Assembly: GCF_900111395.1 (NCBI RefSeq)
Contig: NZ_FOHV01000022.1
Coordinates: 1-46,740, forward strand
Origin: Thorsellia anophelis DSM 18579
Lineage (GTDB): Bacteria > Pseudomonadota > Gammaproteobacteria > Enterobacterales > Thorselliaceae
Reading direction: 5' to 3'
Length of the DNA: 46,740 bases
In this document: positions 21,649 to 31,230 of the stretch, piece after piece
How the letters are laid out: each line of letters begins with the position of its first letter
Numbering within the stretch: position 1 is the first letter of the stretch
Translations under genes and position numbers: made by a program
Notes under the pieces: generated by a model
Told to the model about the DNA's origin: nothing
The model's database searches: none
The model's input: only the letters and a program-made list of their open reading frames with translations

Positions 21649-22741
21649 CCCTTTTTGACTCAGTTATTGATTTATGAGTGCGCTCTAGTAATGGTATTAA
21701 GGTCTTAATCACTTGCTCAGGTGTGATATCAATTAAGCTCTGGTGATATCCAGATTCTCCACCTGTTTTACGGATTTTGATAAAACCAGTAATAAGTCTA
21801 ATAATCACTGCATTATCAGATAAAGGTGGGGTAAATTCTGGGCTAGTTGGACCATACAATGCAACAAGTGGAATGTCCAATGCTGCACCAATGTGCATTA
21901 AACCAGAATCATTCGTGACCATCCCATCTAAACCAGCAATTAAACATATCGCTTCTTCCAAACTTGTTATGCCTGCTAAATTAAAGCATTGGTTTTTGGC
22001 TTCCGAACTTAATTTTTCAATAATCGCTTCTCCGATCTGAGCATCTTTAGCTGAGCCAAATAAAATAATAATATGTCCTTGCTGAATTAATGTTTCAGCA
22101 AGTTTTGCATAATGATAATCTGGCCAGCGTTTTGCAGGACCAAATTCGGCGCCAGGGCAAAATCCAATTAAACCGTTTTTTTTTCTTTCTGCTAAGGTAT
22201 TAATAACCGCTTTAGGAAGGAACTTTTCTTGAACCAATTTTATCTCAGATTGGGTCACGTATAATTTAGGTCTTAAGATTGGCGAAGGAATATCCTTAGC
22301 TGTTTTAATCTTATCAGCGGAGTAAGCCAGTGCAACATACCTATCCACCATTTTTACAAATGCCAATTTATCTAATTTCCGACAATCTGTTAAAAGACCA
22401 TAACGCATTTCCCCTCGCCAACCTATACGTGTTTTTATTTTAGCAAACCAAGGGATTAATGCTGATTTGAATGAATTAGGTAGAATGTATGCATGTGTGT
22501 AATGATTTTGGCTTAAGGTTTTCCCTAAATGGTAGCGAGCTTTTAATCCTAAAGCGCCATGCCCTAATGGCATTTCAATCCCTTTATTTACCTCTGGCAT
22601 TCTAGCCAATAAAGCATGACTCCAGGTAGGTGCCATCACATCAATAATAGCATCAGGATGAAGAGCCTTAATGGTACGATAGAGACTTTGTGACATCATC
22701 ATATCGCCAACCCAAGAGGGGCCTATGATTAAAATTCGCAT
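21641..22741 (-). CDS. waaF: LPS heptosyltransferase II
   Basis: Adds the second heptose of the LPS inner core; 366 aa, slightly longer than E. coli WaaF (348) through a C-terminal tail. GT9 motifs: ILIIGPSWVGDMMMSQSLYR, NSFKSALIPWFAKIKTRIGW, YGLLTDCRKLD, the GFCPGAEFGPAKRWPDYHYA substrate block and VTNDSGLMHIGAALDIPLVALYGPTSP in two parts. AAGGCT precedes the ATG. It lies between hldD and waaC as in E. coli. Confidence 0.96.
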   Translation of the reverse strand: MRILIIGPSWVGDMMMSQSLYRTIKALHPDAIIDVMAPTWSHALLARMPEVNKGIEMPLGHGALGLKARYHLGKTLSQNHYTHAYILPNSFKSALIPWFAKIKTRIGWRGEMRYGLLTDCRKLDKLAFVKMVDRYVALAYSADKIKTAKDIPSPILRPKLYVTQSEIKLVQEKFLPKAVINTLAERKKNGLIGFCPGAEFGPAKRWPDYHYAKLAETLIQQGHIIILFGSAKDAQIGEAIIEKLSSEAKNQCFNLAGITSLEEAICLIAGLDGMVTNDSGLMHIGAALDIPLVALYGPTSPEFTPPLSDNAVIIRLITGFIKIRKTGGESGYHQSLIDITPEQVIKTLIPLLERTHKSITESKRDV

Positions 22742-22782
22742 AGCATAGCCTTAATAAAATAACTAAGAAAAAAATAAGAGCT

Positions 22783-23712
22783 TTAAACTTTATTTAGCCA
22801 AGATAAATACTTTTCAACACCCTCTGCAACATCATGAAATGGCGCATCAAATCCAGCTTTACGCAAATTCGTCAGGTCTGCTTGGGTGTAGGCTTGATAA
22901 TGCCCTTTTAGATGTTCAGGAAAAGGAATGGACTCGATGGTGCCTTTTCCATGGTACTTAATAACGGCTTTTGCAACAGCTTCAAAAGATTCCGCTTTTC
23001 CTGTGCCTGCATTAAATATACCTGAAATCTGGTTTTCTAAGCACCATAAATTGAGGTTGGCAACATCTTCAACATAGATAAAATCTCTTAAAAAGCGTTC
23101 ACTTCCGGCAAATAATTTAGGATTCTCACCTCTATTCATTTGATTATTTAAATGAAATGCAACGCTTGCCATGCTGCCTTTATGGTTTTCACGAGGGCCA
23201 TATACATTAAAATATCTAAGACCACATACAGGGGATTCAGCTTCAGGCAAAATATTTCGTACATACTGGTCAAATAAAAACTTAGAATATCCATATACAT
23301 TTAAAGGAGTTTCAAATTGACGATCTTCAATAAACTGTTCTGTTCTTCCGCCATATGTTGCTGCTGAAGAGGCATATATAAATGGAATTTGGTGGTCTAG
23401 ACTGTAATGTAATAGATCTTTTGAGTATTGGTAATTATTGTCCATCATATATTTACCATCCCATTCTGTCGTTGCAGAACAGGCACCTTGATGGAAAATT
23501 CCTTCAATGTCACCAAATATTTCACCTGCAACTATCATAGACAAAAATTCTTCTCGATCAAGATAGTCTGTAATATCTAAATCGACTAAATTTTTAAATT
23601 TAGTGCCATCTTTAAGATGGTCAACAACTAAAATATCATTGAAACCTCTTTTATTCAGAGCGTGAATGATATTACTACCAATAAATCCTGCGCCGCCTGT
23701 TACAATAATCAT
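22783..23712 (-). CDS. hldD: ADP-L-glycero-D-manno-heptose 6-epimerase
   Basis: Short-chain dehydrogenase-type epimerase, 309 aa (E. coli 310), which makes the ADP-heptose donor used by WaaF and WaaC downstream. Nucleotide-binding [24 protein letters not shown], the catalytic YGYSK (Tyr/Lys) and FNVYGPRE are seen, with family blocks [20 protein letters not shown] and [18 protein letters not shown] precedes the ATG. It is the first gene of the minus-strand core-heptose operon. Confidence 0.97.
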   Translation of the reverse strand: MIIVTGGAGFIGSNIIHALNKRGFNDILVVDHLKDGTKFKNLVDLDITDYLDREEFLSMIVAGEIFGDIEGIFHQGACSATTEWDGKYMMDNNYQYSKDLLHYSLDHQIPFIYASSAATYGGRTEQFIEDRQFETPLNVYGYSKFLFDQYVRNILPEAESPVCGLRYFNVYGPRENHKGSMASVAFHLNNQMNRGENPKLFAGSERFLRDFIYVEDVANLNLWCLENQISGIFNAGTGKAESFEAVAKAVIKYHGKGTIESIPFPEHLKGHYQAYTQADLTNLRKAGFDAPFHDVAEGVEKYLSWLNKV

Positions 23713-24052
23713 AAACTCTCCAAGTAAAGATATGGGGGACGGTTCCCACCACTAGTTTTTAAACTCATTAATTTACTCTCTTTAAATCTCAGCATAATTT
23801 TTTATAAGGCTCTTAAGTATCAAAATAGCCTTTTATTAATTATAACCTGAAGCGCTAAAATTACATAACAAACCTTTATTAAGGTGGCTTATTGTCTTTG
23901 AAAGTGAATATACCTAAATCATGGGTGATGTGTTTTAAGCCTTATGTTACTATATTTACTCTAAATGCAGATAAATTTTGTTTACAGCAATTTTTTGTGC
24001 TGTAAATGATGGTTAGTGGAACAATGAAAAATTGGTGTTGAGTTTCAAATAT
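23713..24052. other. intergenic gap between divergent hldD and holB
   Basis: About 340 bp, AT-rich. A short GGGA-CGGT-TCCC hairpin (near 23735) lies in the presumed hldD leader. No gene, RNA or clear operator was recognised; it must carry both divergent promoters. Confidence 0.5.
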
Positions 24053-25096
24053 ATGAATACACAATCTATAGCAAACATACCATGGCTTTTTGATGCTTAT
24101 AAGCAATTAGCAGGTATGTACGCAACATCTCAGGGACATCATGCTCTATTACTTCAAAGCACTCAAGGGGTAGGCGAGCATGAACTTATACAATCTGTAG
24201 GCCATTTTCTATTGTGTCAGGCTAAGCAAAAAACACCAATTATGACTGCTTGTGGTGTTTGCACAAGTTGTAAATTAATTAATGCAAATAATCATCCTGA
24301 TTGGCATGTTATTGAACTTGAAAAAGATAAAAAAAGTATTGGGGTTGATGCGATTAGGACTGTTATAAATGAATTACACCAGCATGCTAACCAAGGAGGA
24401 GCTAAATTAATAGAGATTGAGAATTTAGAAATTTTGACTGAGGCTGCAGCAAATGCATTGTTAAAAATTCTAGAGGAACCAACAGACAATACTTTCTTTT
24501 TATTGACGACCTATGCCCCTAGCGAATTGCTAGCGACAATAAAGAGTCGATGTCTTGCCTATCCATTATTGGTACCTAGAGAAATAACTGCAATTGAATG
24601 GTTAAAAGATAAGGGAACTCAGCTTGATAATGACTCATTAAAGGTTGGATTACGTTTGGCACATGGCGCTCCGATTTTGGCATCAGAGATTTTAAATGAA
24701 TCAAATTGGGCAAATAGAATTACATTTAATACCGAATTATATGACGCACTGAAACATAAAGCTTATTTAAAGCTCGCTAGTTATTTATCAAGTGAAAATT
24801 GGCTTTTTCACTTAGAGTCTTTAATTGCCTACTTACTAGATGCTTTGAAATATCAATCATTACACAAAATACCAGATATCAGTAGAGCCCTTAATGAGGC
24901 GCTTATTAATATTGACAGAATAGATATTATCTCAGAACTAGCCCTGCAAGATCACACAATGTTGGTTATTAATTTACAAGAGGCTATGCATATTAGATAT
25001 ACGCTCGTACATAACCCTAGTATTAATACCGAGTTAATGATTACAAACTGGCTGCTGAGATGGCAACAAAATCGTCTAGAACAAAATTATCTATAA
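24053..25096 (+). CDS. holB: DNA polymerase III subunit delta'
   Basis: Clamp-loader delta' subunit, 347 aa (E. coli 334). Like other delta' proteins it lacks a working P-loop (TQGVGEHELI in its place), has the zinc-module cysteines CGVCTSC, VDAIRTVINELH, the sensor-like AAANALLKILEEP and LLATIKSRCLAYPLL (SRC motif). The ATG at 24053 (MNTQSIANIPWL) aligns with the E. coli start region; an in-frame TTG at 24032 is rejected. In E. coli tmk precedes and ycfH directly follows. Here tmk is not adjacent and a chemoreceptor gene is inserted before the ycfH homologue. Confidence 0.9.
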   Translation: MNTQSIANIPWLFDAYKQLAGMYATSQGHHALLLQSTQGVGEHELIQSVGHFLLCQAKQKTPIMTACGVCTSCKLINANNHPDWHVIELEKDKKSIGVDAIRTVINELHQHANQGGAKLIEIENLEILTEAAANALLKILEEPTDNTFFLLTTYAPSELLATIKSRCLAYPLLVPREITAIEWLKDKGTQLDNDSLKVGLRLAHGAPILASEILNESNWANRITFNTELYDALKHKAYLKLASYLSSENWLFHLESLIAYLLDALKYQSLHKIPDISRALNEALINIDRIDIISELALQDHTMLVINLQEAMHIRYTLVHNPSINTELMITNWLLRWQQNRLEQNYL

Positions 25097-25295
25097 TATA
25101 CGTTGCGTGGATTCGCCTTGTATAAATAATCGTTATTTTACAATTTCTTTTGGTTACTCTTAATTACATTTATTTATATTTGTATCAATTTCTAGTATAC
25201 TACTTCGTAACATTTTACACACAACGAGCTTTTTATCTATTAGAGCATAACTTTTTGCTTACAAAATTTACGCCTAGCGTATTGAGATATCTATT

Positions 25296-27275
25296 ATGAA
25301 TGCTACCACTAGTATAACGCCTAACTCTCGTAAAAGTTTATCCCTTGGTACTAAACTAACGAGTATTTTATCAATTACAGTTGCAATTATATTGTGTTTG
25401 TTAACCATAGTTTTGACTGCATCAACTGGAAAAATTATGGAACAACAATCTAGGCAGGGAGTAATTGATCGATCTGAGTTGCTTGTCGGTACAATGACTA
25501 TTGCTGAAGAAAATTTTAAAGAAACGGTTAAACGGTTTTATAATTTATTTGTAGGAAGTTATGCTGGTGAATTTTCGCTTGATCCTCAAAACACTGTCAT
25601 GGTAAATGAGGTTGAAACCCCTGTGCTTAAACTACAAGGTGAAATGGTCAATAATGACAATGTCATACCTGATAATTTTTTTAATGTTACTCAATCTGTT
25701 GCGACTATCTTTGTGAAAGATGGAGATGATTTTGTTAGAATATCGACTTCCTTGAAAGATAAAGATGGAAAGAGAGTGTTAGGGACAAAACTTGGTGTTA
25801 AGCACCCTGCTTATGAATTAGTATTGCAAGGAAAGGAATACACAGGTTTAGTTGAACTCTTTGGATCAAATTATATGGCGATTTACGGACCTTTAAAAAA
25901 TAGCGCAGGTGAGATTATTGGGCTTTATTTTTTAGGGGTAGATATCACACAATATACGATGTTTATTAAACAACAAATTAATAGTATAAAATTAGGTGAG
26001 TCTGGTTATTTTTATGTATTAGATGCCTCTAATACGGCGAAAAGAGGGAACTTTGTTATTCATCCGAATCGTGAAGGGGAAAATGCATTATCTTTGACTG
26101 ATCCAAATGGATTTGAGTTTATTAAAGCGATGCTTGACCAAAAAAATGGGTATTTAGTTTACGATTATGATGATCCAGTTCAAAAAACCTTAAGGCCTAA
26201 ATTAGCTGCATTTAATTATTTAGAAAATCGTAAGTGGGTAGTGGTTGGCTCTATTTATGTAGATGAAATTAATGCACCTATTAAAGAACAGCAACAGCAT
26301 TTTATCCTTATAGGTATTGCTTCGTTATTAGTTATTGGATTACTGATGATTTTCATTATTCGAAGAATGATAACTAAGCCACTAAACCATATTACATCTG
26401 AGACACATAAATTAGCTGATGGAGATTTGACAACACATATTCATCTAGATAGATTTGATGAAATAGGCGACTTAGCAAGTAGTCTAAACCGAATTGGTGA
26501 AAATCTAAGTCAAGTTGTAGGTCGAGTGAAACATGCTACTGATCTTGTAGTTGATATCTCTGAGCATATGTATCAAGGTAATCAAACTTTGCTTACACAA
26601 ACTCAACAGCAAGTATTTGCTGTAGAATCTACAGCAAGCGCTTTACATGAAATGATGATTACGGTTCGTCAAAATACTGAAAATGCTCAAAATTGTGATA
26701 GTATAGCCGCACATGCGACTAAGATTGCTGAGCAAAGTGGGCAAGCGGTTGGTGTACTTGTTCAAGATATCACCCAGATACATTCATCGTCACAAAATAT
26801 CGTGAGTATTGTTGATGTAATTGATGGTATTGCATTCCAAACCCAAATATTGGCATTGAATGCAGCAATTGAAGCTGCTAGAGCAGGAGAACAAGGGCGA
26901 GGATTTGCGGTTGTCGCTGGAGAAGTGGGCGCGCTTGCCCATCGCTCTTCTAAAGCTGCAAATGAAATTAAGCAAATGATTGAGCAAATCGTTTCTCAAA
27001 TAAAAAATAGTAGCGAACTTGCAGTGACTACAGGAGAAACAATGAACTCTGTTTTAGATAGTATAAATCAAGTTTCAGTTGCTATGGCAGATATTGTAGT
27101 AGCAAGCAGGCAACAAAATGCAGGAATTACGCAAGTTAATCAATCAATGGAAGAGATTGATGCAAGTGCGGCTGGTAATTCTAAGCTTGTTGTCGAAAAT
27201 AATAATATGACGGTCACTTTAAAAACACAAGCAAATGAGCTCATCAATCAAATCAAAGTGTTTAAAATTGATTAA
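25296..27275 (+). CDS. methyl-accepting chemotaxis protein with Cache-type sensor
   Basis: Inner-membrane chemoreceptor of 659 aa. TM1 is at about residues 21-43. A large periplasmic region (about 44-332) resembles a Cache_3/Cache_2 fusion (TIFVKDGDDFVRISTSL, KRVLGTKLGVKHPAYELV, YTGLVELFGSNYMAIYGPL, GLYFLGVDIT). TM2 is at about 336-354, a HAMP domain at about 355-410 (DGDLTTHIHLDRFDEIGDLA), and a cytoplasmic signalling domain has the conserved hairpin AFQTQILALNAAIEAARAGE / GRGFAVVAGEVGALAHRS. It ends VFKID with no CheR-binding pentapeptide. The ligand cannot be told; related double-Cache receptors sense organic acids or amino acids. It stands alone between holB and tatD, with about 200 bp upstream for its own promoter. 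No other chemotaxis gene is in the window. Confidence 0.93.
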   Translation: MNATTSITPNSRKSLSLGTKLTSILSITVAIILCLLTIVLTASTGKIMEQQSRQGVIDRSELLVGTMTIAEENFKETVKRFYNLFVGSYAGEFSLDPQNTVMVNEVETPVLKLQGEMVNNDNVIPDNFFNVTQSVATIFVKDGDDFVRISTSLKDKDGKRVLGTKLGVKHPAYELVLQGKEYTGLVELFGSNYMAIYGPLKNSAGEIIGLYFLGVDITQYTMFIKQQINSIKLGESGYFYVLDASNTAKRGNFVIHPNREGENALSLTDPNGFEFIKAMLDQKNGYLVYDYDDPVQKTLRPKLAAFNYLENRKWVVVGSIYVDEINAPIKEQQQHFILIGIASLLVIGLLMIFIIRRMITKPLNHITSETHKLADGDLTTHIHLDRFDEIGDLASSLNRIGENLSQVVGRVKHATDLVVDISEHMYQGNQTLLTQTQQQVFAVESTASALHEMMITVRQNTENAQNCDSIAAHATKIAEQSGQAVGVLVQDITQIHSSSQNIVSIVDVIDGIAFQTQILALNAAIEAARAGEQGRGFAVVAGEVGALAHRSSKAANEIKQMIEQIVSQIKNSSELAVTTGETMNSVLDSINQVSVAMADIVVASRQQNAGITQVNQSMEEIDASAAGNSKLVVENNNMTVTLKTQANELINQIKVFKID

Positions 27276-27336
27276 ATAAATCATAATAATAAGTGAAGGT
27301 ATGAATAGCTGTTCACTAGGGAAGCTAAACGTTAGT

Positions 27337-28140
27337 ATGAGTATATTTTTAGTTGATTCACATTGCCATTTAAATTTATTAAATTATGAGACGACACATC
27401 AAAATGTCAATCAAGTGATTGATAATGCAATTAATGAGCAAGTTCGGTATATGTTAGCAGTTGCCACTTCATTAGAAGGGTATGAGCAAATGACTGAACT
27501 TGTTGGGGCAAACCCACATGTTGGATTTTCATGTGGTGTGCACCCTTGTTATGTTAAAGACGCTCAATACGAGTTGGATAAATTTCGTGAGTTAGCGTCT
27601 AAAGAGCATGTGCTTGCGCTTGGTGAAACAGGATTGGACTATTATCACGAGACTGATACACTTAGGCTACAACAGCAGAGATTTTCAGAGCATATTCAAC
27701 TTGGAGCTGAATTAAATAAACCAATTATTATCCATACACGTAGCGCACGCAAAGATACACTTGCAATGTTAAAGTCTGAAGATATTTCTCGTTGTGGAGG
27801 TGTGTTGCACTGTTTTACAGAGGATATCGATACAGCAAGAGCTGTTTTAGATTTAGGGCTTTATATCTCCTTTTCAGGTATTGTGACATTCAAAAATGCA
27901 CGTGAATTACAAGAAGTCGCTAAGTTTGTGCCAATAGACAGGATGTTAATTGAAACTGATTCACCTTATTTAGCACCAGTTCCCTTCAGAGGTAAAGAGA
28001 ATCAACCTGCGAATGTGAGACATGTTGCAACTTTTTTGGCTAATTTAAAATCAATTTCAATTGAAAGTTTAGCTGAAAATACAACTAAAAATTTTTGTCA
28101 AATGACGCATTTATCTTATGATGCATTATTATCTGTGTAG
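27337..28140 (+). CDS. ycfH: TatD family hydrolase, YcfH type
   Basis: Metal-dependent hydrolase/DNase, 267 aa from the ATG at 27337 (MSIFLVDSHCHLN), which aligns with the E. coli YcfH start (MFLVDSHCHL). An upstream ATG at 27301 would add 12 residues and has GAAGG only one base away, too close for a working site. Metal-site motifs: DSHCHL, GETGLDYYHE, IIIHTRSAR, GVLHCFTED and LIETDSPYLAPVPFRGK. In E. coli holB-ycfH are neighbours; here the MCP gene separates them. Physiological function is not settled. Confidence 0.92.
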   Translation: MSIFLVDSHCHLNLLNYETTHQNVNQVIDNAINEQVRYMLAVATSLEGYEQMTELVGANPHVGFSCGVHPCYVKDAQYELDKFRELASKEHVLALGETGLDYYHETDTLRLQQQRFSEHIQLGAELNKPIIIHTRSARKDTLAMLKSEDISRCGGVLHCFTEDIDTARAVLDLGLYISFSGIVTFKNARELQEVAKFVPIDRMLIETDSPYLAPVPFRGKENQPANVRHVATFLANLKSISIESLAENTTKNFCQMTHLSYDALLSV

Positions 28141-28351
28141 TCGTTTAAGGGTATTGATGTATCAATTGGGTCATGTTGTGAATGTATATTTAAGATTTAT
28201 TTGTTGTTCACTTAAGTCAAATAGCGTAAGGTAACTTGAATTTGTAATTAAATTAGGTTTAACGCTAGATAATCGGAAATGTTAGTTTTTGATAGATTTA
28301 AACAATCATATTATGGAATTAACGGTTTACTTTAATTATTAGGATAATTTT

Positions 28352-28921
28352 ATGATTTTACTTGGCGTAATTATTGGTTTATCAAGTACCTTGTTTTCAC
28401 CAGATCATTCTGAAGACATCTATTCTGACTCATATGATAGCGGTTATGAAGATGAATATTCATATGCAGAGCCCTATTCTGATTGCACAGCAGGTGAATT
28501 GACAACTGAAAATGGAAAAACGACTCAAACTTTTTGCCAATGGGATGAATCAGGCGCACTAAAGTTAAACTCAATCACTAGAAGTGATACTGAAACAGAG
28601 TTAAATTTAACGCTTGTCGGCGATGGTTATAGTGGGTTTTGTGTTTGGCCAGTTGCAAGTGAAAGTGCTTTTCGGTTAGTTGATACTGATACTGGTGCTG
28701 AATTAATTTTAAAGGATCAAGTAAGTGAAATTTCTTCATGTGCTGATCAAGACCCTGATACTAGGTTCATGTACCCAAGCTATGGGGAAGAGTATGAATT
28801 AAAATTAGTATTTGACGCATTACCGAGTACTGCGATAAATATGAAGCTAGTGGAGCATGTAGAGGAAGAGGGTGTTAACCCAACAGCAATTAATAATATT
28901 ACTCTGTTACCTTTAGAATAG
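28352..28921 (+). CDS. hypothetical exported protein, first of a paralogous pair
   Basis: 189 aa; AGGA lies 7 bases before the ATG. The N-terminus is a short hydrophobic stretch (MILLGVIIGLSSTLFS) without basic residues, then an acidic, Tyr/Ser-rich linker (about residues 18-42). The C-terminal half (about 75-185) is beta-rich and aligns with the next gene: FRLVDTDTG...LKDQVSEISSC and GEEYELKLVFDALPS. Conserved cysteines at GFCVWP and ISSCADQ may form a disulfide outside the cytoplasm. No homologue recognised. Export is likely, but the leader is atypical; it could be an anchor. Confidence 0.7.
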   Translation: MILLGVIIGLSSTLFSPDHSEDIYSDSYDSGYEDEYSYAEPYSDCTAGELTTENGKTTQTFCQWDESGALKLNSITRSDTETELNLTLVGDGYSGFCVWPVASESAFRLVDTDTGAELILKDQVSEISSCADQDPDTRFMYPSYGEEYELKLVFDALPSTAINMKLVEHVEEEGVNPTAINNITLLPLE

Positions 28922-28988
28922 ATAGTTAATGCGCTGGTATGGTAATAATGCACCCTGCCAGTGTAAATATACTCAATAGGATATAAAT

Positions 28989-29552
28989 GTGGAACACTTA
29001 CCCTTAAATAGAAGTCAAAAATCACTCCAGCACATACTTTTTATTTTATTTAAGTCCTGTGTGGTGGCTTTATTTATTCCTTTTGCTGCAATGGCAGTTA
29101 TTGATGACCAAGCAGATAGCCAAAAACAGTCTATTATTGAGTCAAAAATTCAAAAATTTCAAAATCTTTACGCCAAAAATGATCCTAACTTATCTTTAGT
29201 TGAAGTCGAATCTACACAATCTACAACTAGAATTATGTTGAGAGTAACGAACGAAACTGCTAGTGCTGGAAGTTATTGCCTCTCTGATATTGACGATGGT
29301 AATGCATTTCATGTTATCGACGTAGATACTAACATGGTTTACTCGCTTGAAAAACAAATCAGTAAAATAAAGTCCTGTAATAAAGGTGAGTGGTACGAAA
29401 TCATAGAGGGGGAAAAGGTTGATATACAACTTTTTTTTCCGAGGTTGCCTGACTCAGTTAAATCGATTCGATTGGTTGAAGGTAGTCCTAACGACTCTAC
29501 AATTTCAGCAGAGTTTGAAGCCATTACGCTTGATTTAGCTAATAACAATTAA
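28989..29552 (+). CDS. hypothetical exported protein, second of a paralogous pair
   Basis: 187 aa from a GTG start with AGGA about 7 bases upstream; an overlapping ATG (28987) leads to a six-codon dead end. A clear signal peptide has a basic N-region, hydrophobic FILFKSCVVALFIPFAAMA and a cleavage site near residue 36. The mature protein is beta-rich and paralogous to the preceding one: FHVIDVDTN...LEKQISKIKSC, GEKVDIQLFFPRLPDS, IRLVEG and FEAITLDL. The same two Cys (SYCLSD, IKSCNK) are kept. It lies 67 bp after its paralogue on the same strand, suggesting an operon born by tandem duplication. Function unknown; a periplasmic or surface role is inferred only from the signal. Confidence 0.72.
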   Translation: MEHLPLNRSQKSLQHILFILFKSCVVALFIPFAAMAVIDDQADSQKQSIIESKIQKFQNLYAKNDPNLSLVEVESTQSTTRIMLRVTNETASAGSYCLSDIDDGNAFHVIDVDTNMVYSLEKQISKIKSCNKGEWYEIIEGEKVDIQLFFPRLPDSVKSIRLVEGSPNDSTISAEFEAITLDLANNN

Positions 29553-29779
29553 TTCATCTTATACAATATAGAACATATAAATTATCTTATCTAGATAATT
29601 AAAAATGCACTTTTCTCTGCGTAGACTGAATTTTTAGTCAATTAATTAGAATATGTTTTTGCATTTATCCTTTTTTGTGTTTTAATTTAAACTTAATTAA
29701 ATGCAAGTTACTCTAAGGAAGGTTATGCTGAGCTTAATGACAGTTTTTAATCATGACATATTAAAGAAGGAGAAAATGA

Positions 29780-30139
29780 ATGAACCGAACTAAAGAAACT
29801 ATTTTTAGTAAAATTATCCGAAAAGAAATACCGGCAGATATTATTTTTCAAGATGAATTAGTTACTGCATTTAAAGATATCAATCCACAAGCACCTACCC
29901 ATATTTTAATCATCCCTAATATTCTTATACCAACTGCTAATGATATGGAAACTGAGCATGAGCTTACATTAGGCCGCATGCTGACTGTTGCCGCTAAAAT
30001 TGCAAAGCAAGAAGGGATCGCAACAGATGGATATCGTTTAATTATGAACTGTAACGAACATGGGGGACAGGAGGTTTATCATATTCACATTCATCTTGTT
30101 GGGGGTAAACCATTAGGCCCCATGCTAGTTAAATCTTAA
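29780..30139 (+). CDS. hinT: HIT-family purine nucleoside phosphoramidase
   Basis: HinT hydrolyses AMP-lysine/aminoacyl-adenylate type phosphoramidates; 119 aa, identical in length to E. coli HinT. The histidine triad is H101-I-H103-I-H105-L, with [15 protein letters not shown] at the N-terminus, [14 protein letters not shown] and a C-terminal [11 protein letters not shown] purine-rich AAGGAGAAAATG stretch precedes the start. Confidence 0.97.
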   Translation: MNRTKETIFSKIIRKEIPADIIFQDELVTAFKDINPQAPTHILIIPNILIPTANDMETEHELTLGRMLTVAAKIAKQEGIATDGYRLIMNCNEHGGQEVYHIHIHLVGGKPLGPMLVKS

Positions 30140-30211
30140 CCTATTAAATAACACCTTGTTTTACCATTAAATTATCATGGTGCATACAACACAACCTAAT
30201 ATTACACTCGT

Positions 30212-31135
30212 ATGATAAGTGAAGCTGAAATTAAAATTAATGAAATTAAAGACTTTTTCATGAGTTTACAAGATAAGCTCTGTCTGGAGCTTGCTAAAGT
30301 AGATGGTGAGAAAACGTTTAAAGAAGAGCAATGGGTACGTGAAGATGGTGGTGGTGGAAGAAGTCGCGTTATTCAAGATGGTAGGATTTTTGAGCAAGGC
30401 GGAGTGAATTTTTCCCATGTTTTTGGCGAGTCAATGCCTGCTTCAGCAACTGCACATCGCCCTGAATTAATGGGGAGATCATTTCACGCTTTAGGTGTAT
30501 CAATCGTTATGCACCCTAAAAATCCCTACTTACCAACGTCACATGCAAATGTTCGTTTTTTCTTAGCGCAAAAGCCAGGAGCGGAGCCTGTTTGGTGGTT
30601 TGGTGGTGGATTTGATCTCACACCTTACTATCCATTTAAAGAGGATGTAATTCATTGGCATAACCAGGCAAAATCAATTTGTTTGCCTTTTGGGTCTGAA
30701 GTGTACCCTAAGTACAAAAAATGGTGTGATGAGTATTTTTACTTGAAACATCGGCAAGAAGCTAGGGGCGTTGGAGGGTTATTTTTTGATGATCTTAATA
30801 CCCCAAATTTCGCCCAATCTTTTGCTTTTACTAAAGCGGTAGGTGAGGGGTATTTAGATGCTTACTTACCTATTTTAGAGCGTAGGAAGAATTTATCTTA
30901 TGGTGAACGAGAAAGAGACTTTCAATTATATCGTCGAGGGAGATATGTTGAATTTAATTTAGTGTGGGATAGAGGGACTTTATTTGGATTACAAACAGGT
31001 GGGCGTACTGAATCTATTTTAATGTCTATGCCTCCATTAGTTAAGTGGTCATATGGTTATGAAGTGGAAGCTAATTCAAAAGAAGCAGAATTACTAACTG
31101 ATTATTTACCCCCAAAAGAGTGGGCTACACTTTAG
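30212..31135 (+). CDS. hemF: oxygen-dependent coproporphyrinogen III oxidase
   Basis: Aerobic enzyme converting coproporphyrinogen III to protoporphyrinogen IX in haem synthesis; 307 aa (E. coli 299). Conserved blocks: [32 protein letters not shown] (two parts), [65 protein letters not shown] and [20 protein letters not shown]. The first ATG has a poor ribosome-binding site but the N-terminus aligns with the E. coli start. Its presence implies that the organism makes haem when oxygen is available. Confidence 0.97.
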   Translation: MISEAEIKINEIKDFFMSLQDKLCLELAKVDGEKTFKEEQWVREDGGGGRSRVIQDGRIFEQGGVNFSHVFGESMPASATAHRPELMGRSFHALGVSIVMHPKNPYLPTSHANVRFFLAQKPGAEPVWWFGGGFDLTPYYPFKEDVIHWHNQAKSICLPFGSEVYPKYKKWCDEYFYLKHRQEARGVGGLFFDDLNTPNFAQSFAFTKAVGEGYLDAYLPILERRKNLSYGERERDFQLYRRGRYVEFNLVWDRGTLFGLQTGGRTESILMSMPPLVKWSYGYEVEANSKEAELLTDYLPPKEWATL

Positions 31136-31230
31136 TATGTCAGTTATTAAAGGTTTTTAAGATACACAATTTTAAAAACGTAGGGAGTATTTGTAGAAAT
31201 GACAAAACGATAAAAGGAGAAAGTAGTTAT

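Noticed and set aside
29577-29596. AATTATCT / AGATAATT hairpin upstream of hinT
   Set aside because: An all-AT stem in AT-rich DNA with no T-run; easily chance.
31120-31230. 37-residue N-terminal extension of the AgcS transporter overlapping hemF
   Set aside because: The ATG at 31231 has a good AAAAGGAG element and begins where the family's first hydrophobic segment begins.
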